From Saprospiraceae bacterium UBA7687 (GTDB lineage: Bacteria > Bacteroidota > Bacteroidia > Chitinophagales > Saprospiraceae): DNA of 64,000 nt. The notes under the pieces were generated by a model. It saw nothing but the letters and a program-made list of their open reading frames with translations. It was not told the origin of the DNA and did not search any database. Location: positions 1-64,000 of the forward strand of contig DLGT01000065.1 in the NCBI GenBank assembly GCA_002482845.1. The letters run 5' to 3'. The position numbers were made by a program, and so were the translations under genes. Below, piece after piece: positions 47,012 through 55,724 of this stretch (positions are counted from its first letter, which is position 1; the number at the start of each line of letters is the position of its first letter).

Positions 47012-48355
47012 TTGAATAATCAAGATATAGAATCCCTAAAAGAAGCCATAGAAGGATCACCTGATAACCTACCTTTGAGAATAATGTTAGCTGGCAAATA
47101 TTTGCATTTCGGTAGGTTAGAAGAAGCTGAAGTCGAGTATCAAACCGTTTTGAATTATGATTCCAACCACATAAAAGCCAAGGAAGGTCTTGCTGAAGTC
47201 TATTTTAGAAGAGGCAGATATTCGGGCGTTATCGTTATTGTCGAAGAGCTCATGGCACGAAATAAGGCCACTGAAAGGATGATGGTTATATGTGCAAAAT
47301 CACTTGTAAGAGAAAAGTCTATCGATGAAGCACAAGAGTTATATGAGAAAATATTGGATGAAAATCCAGATTTCGAAGATAAAGAATTGGATGAAAACCT
47401 AAGAATGCCTTCATTTGATTTTGAAGAAGATGATGAATTTGACGAAGACGATCCATTTGGATTTGGGTTTACAAATGGTCCTGATGACAAGGATTTTTTG
47501 ATGGAAAAACCTAGCATTTCATTCAAAGATGTTGGAGGAATGGACAAACTAAAAGAAGAAATTGATCTTAAAATCATCAAACCGCTTGAAAATGCAGATT
47601 TGTATGCTGCTTATGGCAAAAAAGTAGGTGGAGGCATATTATTGTATGGTCCACCAGGTTGTGGTAAAACATATCTAGCAAAGGCCACAGCAGGCGAGAT
47701 TAAAGCAAATTTCATCAGTGTAGGTATCAATGATATACTTGATATGTGGATAGGAAGGAGCGAAAAAAATATGGGTTACATTTTTGAAGTAGCTCGACGC
47801 AACACACCATGTGTCTTGTTTTTTGATGAGGTAGATGCTTTGGGCGCTAGTCGTTCTGATATGAAAAATTCGTCTGGTCGACATGTGATTAATCAGTTTT
47901 TGTCCGAACTTGATGGTATAGAAGGTAATAATGATGGTATTCTTGTGTTGGGCGCTACCAATGCTCCTTGGCATCTAGATCCAGCTTTTAGAAGACCAGG
48001 AAGGTTCGACCGAATTATATTTGTACCGCCACCTGACACAGTCAGTAAAGAAAAAATTCTGGAGATCATTATGAATGAAAAGCCTAAAGAAAAGTTGGAC
48101 CTAAGCAAAGTTATCGAACAAACTAAGTTTTATTCTGGTGCGGATCTCAAGGCTATGGTAGATATTGCTGTAGAAGAAAAATTGAGAATTGCCCTAAAAA
48201 CGGGAGTACCCGAACCTATCACAACAAATGATCTGATCGTAGCTGCAAAAAAGCATCATGCAAGCACTAGAGAGTGGTTTAATACAGCAAAAAATTATGC
48301 TCTTTTTGCGAATGAATCAGGTATCTACGATGAAATATTAAAGTATATTAAGTAG
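47012..48355 (+). CDS. TPR-AAA+ ATPase
   Basis: A 447-residue fusion. Residues of about 5-120 hold three TPR-type helix pairs (LPLRIMLAGKYLHFGRLEEA and so on), followed by a very acidic linker (FEEDDEFDEDDPFG, about 137-150). The AAA+ module at about 165-400 belongs to the classic Cdc48/FtsH/Vps4-like clade: VGGMDKLKEEI, Walker A GPPGCGKT (213-220), Walker B VLFFDEVDAL, sensor 1 GATNAPW and arginine finger region RRPGRFDR. No protease domain and no membrane segment follow, so it is a remodelling or unfolding ATPase, not FtsH. The start is TTG 47012; no upstream ATG is in frame. The next gene, 49 bases on, encodes a TPR membrane protein. Confidence 0.85.
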   Translation: MNNQDIESLKEAIEGSPDNLPLRIMLAGKYLHFGRLEEAEVEYQTVLNYDSNHIKAKEGLAEVYFRRGRYSGVIVIVEELMARNKATERMMVICAKSLVREKSIDEAQELYEKILDENPDFEDKELDENLRMPSFDFEEDDEFDEDDPFGFGFTNGPDDKDFLMEKPSISFKDVGGMDKLKEEIDLKIIKPLENADLYAAYGKKVGGGILLYGPPGCGKTYLAKATAGEIKANFISVGINDILDMWIGRSEKNMGYIFEVARRNTPCVLFFDEVDALGASRSDMKNSSGRHVINQFLSELDGIEGNNDGILVLGATNAPWHLDPAFRRPGRFDRIIFVPPPDTVSKEKILEIIMNEKPKEKLDLSKVIEQTKFYSGADLKAMVDIAVEEKLRIALKTGVPEPITTNDLIVAAKKHHASTREWFNTAKNYALFANESGIYDEILKYIK

Positions 48356-48404
48356 TTAGTAAGAAAGTATATGGTAATTTTATGTAATGTTTAATGTGTT
48401 TTAG

Positions 48405-49670
48405 ATGAATGATATGGATTTTATCCGACAGGTTTCAAGGGTTGATATTTTATTGAGTCAATCAAGATTTTCACAAGCTGAAGAATTGCTTGAAGGTCTT
48501 ATGTCTGAAGGATATAATGATATTGAAATTCTAAAAATGATGTCTATTGCAAAGATGGGCTTACATAAGTATGAAGATGTAAGTCAACTTTGTACCATGA
48601 TTATCGACCAGAATCCTAATGAATCATTTGCTTTTTACCTTTTATCTAATGTCAAAAGTGTAAATCGTGGGTTTCAAGAAGCAAAAGATCTTATAGATAA
48701 AGCCATCATAATCGAACCAACAAATGCCGATTACCATGCTTACAAGGCAAGTTTATTTCTTCAGACAAAAGACTATGAAGATGCATTAAATAGTGCCAAT
48801 ATAGGACTTCAAATTGACGCTGAGAATATCACTTCACTCAATGCTCGATCATCAGCGTTGGTTGGTCTTGGAAGAAGGCAAGAAGCATTCGAAACTATAG
48901 ACAAATCTCTAGCTACGGATCCAAACAATCCTGACACACATGCTAATCTTGGCTGGGGATTGCTACATCACGGTAAGTCAGATGATGCACTGATGCATTT
49001 TCAGACAGCTCTTAAGGTAGATCCTATGAGTGAATATGCTAAAGCAGGCATGTTGGAAGCCATGAAATCTAAGTTTCCTGTATACAGGTATTTTCTGCAG
49101 TTTATGCTTTGGCTAGGTAAGATGAAGGGCAAAAATCAGTGGATATTTATCATTGGTTCATACATTGCTTTACGTCTTCTGGGTAATCTTGCAGACAACA
49201 ATGAAATATTGAAGCCATATTTGGTTCCAATTATAGCCTTGATTGTAATTTTTTTTATATCCACTTGGGTATTTTCGCCTTTGATGAATTTATATCTCAT
49301 GACCAATAAATTTGGTAGATATACACTTTCTGAGCAACAAAAAGATACGTCCACTTTCGTGGGTGTAGCACTTTTAATTTCTTTGTTTTCTTTAGTTTCT
49401 TATTTTGCTTTCATTCCCAATGAAGGTGTATTGGCATTAGCTTTATTTTCGTTTTTAATTATGATTCCTTTGGGTAGTATGCACATTCCTGACAATGTTG
49501 CAACTCAGAAAAAGTTACAGCTAGCTACAGTTGTGATTGCTGTTTTAATGTGTATAAGTGTAGTGATAAGTTTTAACACAAATATAATCTTTACATCCTT
49601 TACAATCTTACCAGTAGGATTATTGGTAGCATATCAGTGGTATGTTAATTATCTGACAATCAGGGAATAA
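48405..49670 (+). CDS. TPR protein with C-terminal membrane domain
   Basis: A 421-residue protein. Residues of about 5-225 form at least six TPR helix pairs (for example DYHAYKASLFLQTKDYEDAL, PDTHANLGWGLLHHGKSDDA). Residues of about 240-415 contain five or six hydrophobic segments (WIFIIGSYIALRLLG, YLVPIIALIVIFFISTWVF and three further ones). It follows the TPR-AAA+ gene by 49 bases and both have N-terminal TPRs, so the membrane protein is a likely anchor or substrate adaptor for the ATPase (inference). The stop is 4 bases from the convergent recG stop. Confidence 0.78.
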   Translation: MNDMDFIRQVSRVDILLSQSRFSQAEELLEGLMSEGYNDIEILKMMSIAKMGLHKYEDVSQLCTMIIDQNPNESFAFYLLSNVKSVNRGFQEAKDLIDKAIIIEPTNADYHAYKASLFLQTKDYEDALNSANIGLQIDAENITSLNARSSALVGLGRRQEAFETIDKSLATDPNNPDTHANLGWGLLHHGKSDDALMHFQTALKVDPMSEYAKAGMLEAMKSKFPVYRYFLQFMLWLGKMKGKNQWIFIIGSYIALRLLGNLADNNEILKPYLVPIIALIVIFFISTWVFSPLMNLYLMTNKFGRYTLSEQQKDTSTFVGVALLISLFSLVSYFAFIPNEGVLALALFSFLIMIPLGSMHIPDNVATQKKLQLATVVIAVLMCISVVISFNTNIIFTSFTILPVGLLVAYQWYVNYLTIRE

Positions 49671-49673
49671 ACA

Positions 49674-51794
49674 TCAAGATACTCTTCCCCAATCTTTGTT
49701 TTTTCTTCTTAATACGCTGACTTGTTTGCTGATGCTTTCATTTTCTGGTTTACTCAGATTAGGATCATCGTCTATGATCATGATGGCAATATTTCTAGCA
49801 GCATCCATAATAGGTCTGTCCGAACTGATGTTTAATAACTTAAAATCCAAAAGTCCACTTTGCTGAGTTCCTTGAATATCCCCAGGCCCGCGTAATTTAA
49901 GATCTGCATCAGCAATTTCAAAACCATTATTTGTTCTCACCATAGTAGCGATACGTTCTTTACTTTCTTTTGATAATTTGTAGTCTGTCATAAGTATACA
50001 GTATGATTGGTCTGCGCCTCTTCCTACACGTCCACGAAGCTGATGTAACTGTGACAAACCAAATCTTTCTGTATTTTCAATGACCATTACAGATGCATTC
50101 GGCACATTGACACCAACTTCTATTACCGTAGTGGCGACCATTATTTGTGTCGTTTTATTGATAAATCGTTGCATTTCCCAATCTTTGTCTTTTGCTTTCA
50201 TTCTTCCATGAACGACACTAATTTGGAAGTCAGGCTGTGGAAAATATTGTAATAGTCTTTCATACCCATCTTGTAAATTCTGTAAATCAAGTTTTTCAGA
50301 TTCTTCTATCAATGGGAAAACGACATATATTTGCCTGCCTTTTGCTATTTCACTATGCATGAATTGTATCAACTGCGGTCTTGCTGCTTCAAATTTATGA
50401 AGAGTCTTGATTTCCTTCCTACCAGGTGGAAGTTCGTCTATAATCGATACATCTAGATCGCCATATAAAGTCATAGCTAATGTCCTAGGTATAGGAGTCG
50501 CAGTCATGACCAAAACGTGAGGTGCCAATTCGTCATTTTTTTTCCAAAGACTAGCTCGTTGCGCCACACCGAATCTATGTTGCTCATCTATAATGGACAA
50601 TCCAAGATGCTGGAATGCAACATGATTTTCTATAAGTGCATGGGTGCCAATGATGATGTGGATTTGACCACTTTTTAAATCTTCTAGAATGACCTCACGT
50701 TTTTTGCCCTTGATGCTACCTGATAAAAATGCCACTCTTATCGGCAACTCACCCAATGCTTCAGTGATGGATTCATAATGCTGTTGAGCTAATATTTCAG
50801 TAGGCGCCATCAGACAAGCTTGATAACCATTATCGATGGCAATGAGCATGGACAGCAATGCTACGATGGTTTTACCGCTACCCACATCACCTTGTAATAA
50901 TCTATTCATTTGAACATTTTTGCCCATGTCCGCTCTGATTTCTTTGATGACTTTTTTCTGAGCATTAGTAAGTTCAAACTTCAATTGAGTGTTGTAAAAT
51001 GTATTAAAATATTGGCCAATCGTAGTGAAAGCGGCACTTTTATACTTATATTTTCTATAAATTTTACTTTGTAGTAACCTGATTTGTACATAGAAGAATT
51101 CTTCAAATTTGATTCTATTGCTTGCCAATTCCTTCTGAGCATCGGTTTCTGGAAAGTGAATCCATTGTATTGCTTGATATCGTGAACACACTTTCAGTTT
51201 CTCTAGCAAATAAGGTGGAAGTGTTTCTGGAAGGTCTTTTTCAGTAATTGCTGAAAGAAGTACTTTAAGGATTTTGCGACGTGCTTTACTATCTAATCCC
51301 TTTCCATCCATTTTTTCTGTGCTGCTATATACAGGATCAAAAGTTTTAGATAAGGAGGTCGATGCTTCTGATATCAATTCCATTTCAGGATGTGCCATCG
51401 TTTTTTTGCCAGAAAAGATCGTCACACGTCCATAAATAATATATTCTTCACCTACTTGTAGCGTTTTGTCTAGCCAGGTAGCTCCTTGAAACCATACCAA
51501 CTCTAGGAAACCCGTACTATCCTTAAACATGCCTTGGATGCGCGACCTATTTGTTTTTCCTTTTATTTTTTCAATAGAAACAAGTTTTCCTTTCAATTGG
51601 ATATTATCACCATCGGATTTAATATCTTTGATCAGGTGAAAAGTAGTACGATCTATATACCTAAATGGAAAAGTAAAAAGTAAATCTTGTACCGTATGAA
51701 TGTTAAGTTCTTTACGGAAAGTTTCACCTTTTGTGGGTCCTATTCCTTTGACATAATCAATAGGAGTTTCCAGTATGTTTGGATTATTGATCAA
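49674..51794 (-). CDS. recG: ATP-dependent DNA helicase RecG
   Basis: A 706-residue superfamily 2 helicase that remodels stalled forks and Holliday junctions. The N-terminal wedge/OB domain begins TPIDYVKGIGPTKGETF. Helicase motifs: Walker A LQGDVGSGKTIVALLS near residue 305, the DEQH box (IIDEQHRFGV), TATPIPRTLAMT, and the C-terminal VVHGRMKAKDKD, VATTVIEVGVNVPNAS and QLRGRVGRG. Length is normal for RecG. It is transcribed divergently from rbfA with a 64-base gap. Confidence 0.95.
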   Translation of the reverse strand: MINNPNILETPIDYVKGIGPTKGETFRKELNIHTVQDLLFTFPFRYIDRTTFHLIKDIKSDGDNIQLKGKLVSIEKIKGKTNRSRIQGMFKDSTGFLELVWFQGATWLDKTLQVGEEYIIYGRVTIFSGKKTMAHPEMELISEASTSLSKTFDPVYSSTEKMDGKGLDSKARRKILKVLLSAITEKDLPETLPPYLLEKLKVCSRYQAIQWIHFPETDAQKELASNRIKFEEFFYVQIRLLQSKIYRKYKYKSAAFTTIGQYFNTFYNTQLKFELTNAQKKVIKEIRADMGKNVQMNRLLQGDVGSGKTIVALLSMLIAIDNGYQACLMAPTEILAQQHYESITEALGELPIRVAFLSGSIKGKKREVILEDLKSGQIHIIIGTHALIENHVAFQHLGLSIIDEQHRFGVAQRASLWKKNDELAPHVLVMTATPIPRTLAMTLYGDLDVSIIDELPPGRKEIKTLHKFEAARPQLIQFMHSEIAKGRQIYVVFPLIEESEKLDLQNLQDGYERLLQYFPQPDFQISVVHGRMKAKDKDWEMQRFINKTTQIMVATTVIEVGVNVPNASVMVIENTERFGLSQLHQLRGRVGRGADQSYCILMTDYKLSKESKERIATMVRTNNGFEIADADLKLRGPGDIQGTQQSGLLDFKLLNISSDRPIMDAARNIAIMIIDDDPNLSKPENESISKQVSVLRRKNKDWGRVS

Positions 51795-51824
51795 ATTATC
51801 CTGTCTTTATGATTTCTATTAGGG

Positions 51825-51832
51825 CAAAAGTA
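51825..51832 (-). promoter_or_regulatory. -7 element for recG
   Basis: On the minus strand this reads TACTTTTG, an exact TAnnTTTG match, 30 bases before the recG start codon. No well-placed TTG was found. It lies one base from the opposite -7 element for rbfA. Confidence 0.45.
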
Positions 51833-51833
51833 T

Positions 51834-51841
51834 TAATTTTG
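51834..51841 (+). promoter_or_regulatory. -7 element for rbfA
   Basis: TAATTTTG, an exact TAnnTTTG match, 17 bases before ATG 51859. This placement argues against the GTG at 51841 as the rbfA start, because it would overlap the promoter. Confidence 0.4.
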
Positions 51842-51858
51842 TGGCACTAATAAAAATA

Positions 51859-52242
51859 ATGGATAATAAGAGACAGTTACAGGTCAGTGAATTGATCAAA
51901 AGAAATCTTGGTCCCATCTTCCAACAAGAAGGACCTTATATGTATGGAGAAGCATTTGTAACAGTGACTTCTGTCAAGATTACACCAGATTTAGCGCAAG
52001 CAAAAGTCTATCTAAGTGTGTTTAACGCTCCTGACAAATCAGTAGTTTTAGGGCAAGTAGTAAAACACACAGTTCCCATCAAAAAAGCATTAGCTGCTAG
52101 GATCAAGCATCATGTGAGAAGGATTCCTGCAATATTTTTCTATTTTGATGAGACTATAGATGAGATGTATAGAGTAGATGACATGTTTAAAAATCTAAAA
52201 ACCATGTACCCTGAGTCTGTACAAAGAGATGAAGAAGAATAA
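51859..52242 (+). CDS. rbfA: Ribosome-binding factor A
   Basis: A 127-residue cold-shock-type factor that binds the 30S subunit during 16S rRNA 5' maturation. It has the single KH-like fold of RbfA: QLQVSELIKRNLGPIFQ at the N-terminus, VTVTSVKITPDLAQAKVYLS in the middle and ARIKHHVRRIPAIFFYFDET near the end. ATG 51859 is preferred over GTG 51841 because a -7 promoter element occupies the latter. Length is normal. It ends in an acidic tail. Confidence 0.92.
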   Translation: MDNKRQLQVSELIKRNLGPIFQQEGPYMYGEAFVTVTSVKITPDLAQAKVYLSVFNAPDKSVVLGQVVKHTVPIKKALAARIKHHVRRIPAIFFYFDETIDEMYRVDDMFKNLKTMYPESVQRDEEE

Positions 52243-52278
52243 ATATGTAATTATTTGAAAATATAGGTTAAAGAAAAT

Positions 52279-52314
52279 AAAAATGCCTCCCATTTACAAA
52301 TGAGAGGCATTTTT
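52279..52314. terminator. Bidirectional terminator between rbfA and the MscS gene
   Basis: AAAAATGCCTC (52279-52289) pairs with GAGGCATTTTT (52304-52314), with a further CATTT / AAATG inner stem. It is T-rich on both strands and lies between convergent genes. Confidence 0.82.
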
Positions 52315-52337
52315 ATTTAGGAGCTCTTGGGTCTTTG

Positions 52338-53168
52338 TTATTTGGTTATGAATACATTGTGTGGTATTGGACCTTGTACTCCATTGGTATCCCACGCTTT
52401 TTTAATGACTTCTTGCACTCCAAAAAACACATTCCAATATTCAGATTGCACACAATATGGTCGAATGGCAAGCATGGTCATCCCGTCGCTAATTTTTAAG
52501 ATATTGATTTCTGGTTTTGGATTTTGTAGAATATTTGGGACGGTTTTTATAGCTTCTAAAGCTATTTGCCTAGCTTGATCTACAGACTGTTCTACACTTA
52601 TGGCCATATTTATATCTACTCTCAAACTGCCATGTGTGGTATAGTTGATAATTGTCCCTGTGGAAACTGCACCATTTGCTAAAATAATGGTTTTGTTTTC
52701 TGCTGAAAGCAGGGTAGTATTAAATATCCCTTGTTCTAATACAGTCCCTGTATTCCCTTGAGCTTCTATAAGATCTCCGACTTTAAATGGTTTAAATAAT
52801 AGCATCATGACGCCACCTGAGAAATTGCCTAATGTCCCATTTAATGCAGCGCCGACACCCACTGCCAAACCAGCAAGGATGGCTGCAAATGAAGTTAAGT
52901 TTACTCCTAGCATTCCGAACACAGTAAGGAGAAGAAGTATATTTAATAATACTTTTACAAAAGAAGATAAAAAAGATTGAAGGGATACATCAACTTTTTT
53001 TGCATTCATGGTTTTTTGAATCAATTTACTGACCCACCCAATGAGCACGGATCCAATAAGATATACAACAATTGCTCCTGCTAGCTTTGGTGTATATGTA
53101 ATGGCAAGCTCCTTTACAAAATTTAAGGTATTAAAAGTGGGTTCTAATGTTTGAATTTGAAGTGACAT
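52338..53168 (-). CDS. Small-conductance mechanosensitive channel (MscS family)
   Basis: A 276-residue inner-membrane channel opening under membrane tension to release solutes. Three N-terminal transmembrane helices are visible (about residues 20-45, 65-85, 95-125); the third, pore-lining one has the Gly/Ala pattern GLAVGVGAALNGTLGN. The cytoplasmic beta domain follows (FKVGDLIEAQGNTGTVLEQG, then NGAVSTGTIINYTTHGSLRV). Length matches E. coli MscS. It lies 72 bases downstream of the Ppx/GppA gene on the same strand. Confidence 0.93.
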   Translation of the reverse strand: MSLQIQTLEPTFNTLNFVKELAITYTPKLAGAIVVYLIGSVLIGWVSKLIQKTMNAKKVDVSLQSFLSSFVKVLLNILLLLTVFGMLGVNLTSFAAILAGLAVGVGAALNGTLGNFSGGVMMLLFKPFKVGDLIEAQGNTGTVLEQGIFNTTLLSAENKTIILANGAVSTGTIINYTTHGSLRVDINMAISVEQSVDQARQIALEAIKTVPNILQNPKPEINILKISDGMTMLAIRPYCVQSEYWNVFFGVQEVIKKAWDTNGVQGPIPHNVFITK

Positions 53169-53240
53169 GATATTTCGTTTTGTTAGTTATTTGACAACTA
53201 AAAAAATATATTGTCACATTTTTTTGAATAAAAAAATAAT

Positions 53241-54146
53241 TTATTCATTGATCATGTCACTCAAAACGCCTTCTTTGAGTGCAAAAGGAGATACTACAAT
53301 TATTGATGGCTTCACAAGGTCTGCGATGATTTTTTTCAAAGCAATGCCTACGACAATTAATTTTACTCTTTCTAATGGTAGACCTTGCAACTTAGCCCTT
53401 TCTTCATAGTTAGTATTTACAATAATGCTATAAATTTCTTCAAATTCTTCCACAGAAATTGCACTAATACTATTATCGTCAATATCCTTAGATGTCATAG
53501 ATTGAAGTACCTCAAAAGATCCCGATGCACCAATTAAAAATTCTATGTTGTAATTTTTTAGAATGTCCAGCATATCTTTTAGCGTTGCATTGACATGTTC
53601 TTTCATAGAAAGAAGTGAAGATTTAGCAATCGGTTCATCATGATGAAAAAGATTGTGGAGCACGCCTACACCTAAGGTATAACTTTCTGACCATAATTTT
53701 TTACCTTCAGAAACTAAAATAAATTCAGTACTTCCACCACCGATATCCATGATCAAATGTGTCCCTATTCTGAGTACTGGCAATAACATGATACCTTTAT
53801 ATATATACTCAGCTTCTTTTTGACCATCAATTATATTTATATGAGCATTTAGGATTTTAGTAGCTTCATCTATAAATATTTGTCGATTTGATGCTTTTCT
53901 TAATACTGCCGTACCTATAATTTTTAGTTCAATTACATCATGTTCATCTAATCTATTTTTAAAATGACGGATAGTTTCTATACCAAAAGCTAGTTTTTCA
54001 TTACTTATTACATCAATACCTCCGTCTGAAAGACCCGTAAAAACTCTTTCTCTGTAGGAGGTTTCAAATGTGTGGTCATCTGTTAATTTTACTATTAGAA
54101 GATGGAATGTGTTTGAACCCAGATCAATGACTGCTATTTTTTTCAT
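53241..54146 (-). CDS. Ppx/GppA-family phosphatase
   Basis: A 301-residue ASKHA-fold enzyme. The N-terminal phosphate motif is VIDLGSNTFHLLIV (about residues 5-18) and the second IMDIGGGSTEFILV (about 133). Family members hydrolyse polyphosphate from the end (Ppx) or remove phosphate from pppGpp (GppA); the short form seen here, lacking a C-terminal HD-like domain, is usual in Bacteroidota. It follows a lipoprotein gene by 14 bases, within a run of four minus-strand genes. Confidence 0.9.
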   Translation of the reverse strand: MKKIAVIDLGSNTFHLLIVKLTDDHTFETSYRERVFTGLSDGGIDVISNEKLAFGIETIRHFKNRLDEHDVIELKIIGTAVLRKASNRQIFIDEATKILNAHINIIDGQKEAEYIYKGIMLLPVLRIGTHLIMDIGGGSTEFILVSEGKKLWSESYTLGVGVLHNLFHHDEPIAKSSLLSMKEHVNATLKDMLDILKNYNIEFLIGASGSFEVLQSMTSKDIDDNSISAISVEEFEEIYSIIVNTNYEERAKLQGLPLERVKLIVVGIALKKIIADLVKPSIIVVSPFALKEGVLSDMINE

Positions 54147-54160
54147 TGGTTATGCTGTCA

Positions 54161-54661
54161 TTATTGATTTACAGCACCACGTGCTCTTGATGCCATATCC
54201 GCATAAAACTTTAAACCATCTTCTGTCATATAATTGGCAAAGAGTGGCTTGTTATTTTTATCTACAAATACATAAAACCTACACTGACTACTTAGGTATA
54301 CATCTACGTCATATACAATTTCACCTTTTATATGAAAGAATTTTCTTCCTATTGGTTTACAGTCTTTAGGTATTCTACCAAGTGGCCTTTTGTAATCTAT
54401 AAAGCTTACATTCATATCGATACTTGGGTCTTCATTTTGACTGATACTATAAGGTAGACTGTGGAAAATATAATCTATATAAGTGCATTGATCTAGAAGT
54501 CTGATCATCACTTCTTGTGTCACACCTGGGATTTCGGGTTGTGACATGTCCACAGCAGGTGGTGTTTTATTCTCTGGTTGGGTTGGTTTTTTAGCTTCAT
54601 CTTTGCAAGAAAACAAAATTAAAAAGCCAAAAATTACACTTAAAAGACTTATTCTATTCAT
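54161..54661 (-). CDS. Lipoprotein of unknown function
   Basis: A 166-residue lipoprotein. The signal ends ILFSC with the lipidated cysteine at residue 19, followed by a proline-rich linker (KPTQPENKTPPAVD). The mature domain of about 110 residues is mixed alpha/beta with two well-spaced cysteines (DQCTYIDYIFH and KDCKPIGRKF) and no known motif. It lies between the outer membrane barrel gene and the Ppx/GppA gene, all in one direction with gaps under 30 bases. Confidence 0.7.
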   Translation of the reverse strand: MNRISLLSVIFGFLILFSCKDEAKKPTQPENKTPPAVDMSQPEIPGVTQEVMIRLLDQCTYIDYIFHSLPYSISQNEDPSIDMNVSFIDYKRPLGRIPKDCKPIGRKFFHIKGEIVYDVDVYLSSQCRFYVFVDKNNKPLFANYMTEDGLKFYADMASRARGAVNQ

Positions 54662-54688
54662 GGATATTGATATTAAAAGTATTTATTG

Positions 54689-55282
54689 TTAAAAACTATA
54701 TTCAGACCTTAACGTAAGGAAGTAACTCAGTAGTCCTGTATCTTCTACATTATCTGTTTTATATACTTTTGTAAATGAAGAAGTATATCTTAAGGACATC
54801 CCAAATCTTTTTGTAAAATTTATCCCTGCACCTATCAAGTAACTCACATCATGTGTCTTAAAGTTTGTTTCATCATATCCTGGAGCATCTATTCCGAATA
54901 AGTATCCATAAGAAACGCCCACGTCAGCCCTTACCTTATAGAAATTTCCTTCTTCTACAAACCAATCTCTTATACTAAAGACAACAGGAAATTCAAAATA
55001 ATTTAGTTTGATTTTAAAATTTGGAATATTATCATCTACAGGTTTTACGAGCGATCCTCTTTGACTATACAACATTTCAAGGGATAAATCATAACTTTTT
55101 TCAGTGGCATATGATAATCTAGCTCCTGCACTCCAGCCCAATTTATGGAATCCATAAGAATCGTCACCATCAATTTGTGATGCATTGAGTCCAACAATTC
55201 CCATTGCCTTAAAACCCTGACTATTCCCATCAAGAATAAATCCTGATAAAAAAATGAATACTAATGTTACTATCCTGCTCAT
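54689..55282 (-). CDS. Outer membrane beta-barrel protein, PorT-like
   Basis: A 197-residue exported protein of the small eight-strand barrel type (outer membrane protein beta-barrel/PorT family). The signal peptide ends DGNSQ; the first strand reads GFKAMGIVGLNASQI, and the chain closes with LLSYFLTLRSEYSF, ending in phenylalanine. ATG 55282 is used because the signal peptide starts there; an upstream in-frame start at 55318 would add 12 residues. It heads the minus-strand run that continues with the lipoprotein and Ppx/GppA. The role is probably structural or transport-related. Confidence 0.75.
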   Translation of the reverse strand: MSRIVTLVFIFLSGFILDGNSQGFKAMGIVGLNASQIDGDDSYGFHKLGWSAGARLSYATEKSYDLSLEMLYSQRGSLVKPVDDNIPNFKIKLNYFEFPVVFSIRDWFVEEGNFYKVRADVGVSYGYLFGIDAPGYDETNFKTHDVSYLIGAGINFTKRFGMSLRYTSSFTKVYKTDNVEDTGLLSYFLTLRSEYSF

Positions 55283-55380
55283 ATCTATGCTATTTTGAAT
55301 TTGAAATAAGTCCAACACATTAATTTTTAGATTTATTGTTTAATTAAATCAGAATTTATGTCTCCTTTAAATCATTTCAG

Positions 55381-55388
55381 TATATTTG
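55381..55388 (+). promoter_or_regulatory. -7 element for the small conserved gene
   Basis: TATATTTG matches TAnnTTTG and lies 33 bases before ATG 55422. No TTG lies at the expected distance, so it is a partial match. Confidence 0.35.
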
Positions 55389-55421
55389 TGGTGCAAATTT
55401 ATAATTTTTTGTCAATTTATC

Positions 55422-55709
55422 ATGATAAAACATACAAAACCGACCTTACAGAAAGTAGAACATATATTTAAGGAGTTAGATTATGTAGTTAGGTATGAAA
55501 AGGGGAATTTTAATTCAGGATACTGTATTGTTGAAAATAAAAGGGTAGTAGTGGTTAATAGATTTTTTGACACTGATGGTCGAGTGAACGTTCTTATAGA
55601 TATTTTGTCCGTCATAATGGAAGATGAAAATATTCTCACTGACAAATCCAAAACCTTTTATAGAAATCTTATAAAAAACTTAGAACTTTCTAACATTAAT
55701 CAAGAATAA
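55422..55709 (+). CDS. Small conserved protein of unknown function
   Basis: A 95-residue soluble protein: IKHTKPTLQKVEHIFKELDY, a beta-hairpin (SGYCIVENKRVVVVNRFFDT) and a C-terminal helix. I recall similar small proteins next to MBL-fold hydrolase genes in other Bacteroidota, and here the MBL-fold gene starts 15 bases after its stop. No catalytic motif is visible. Confidence 0.65.
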   Translation: MIKHTKPTLQKVEHIFKELDYVVRYEKGNFNSGYCIVENKRVVVVNRFFDTDGRVNVLIDILSVIMEDENILTDKSKTFYRNLIKNLELSNINQE

Positions 55710-55724
55710 TTTTAAACCCTTAGC

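Noticed and set aside
47012..48355. Calling the TPR-AAA+ protein FtsH
   Set aside because: There is no HExxH protease domain and no N-terminal membrane helix; only the AAA+ module is similar.
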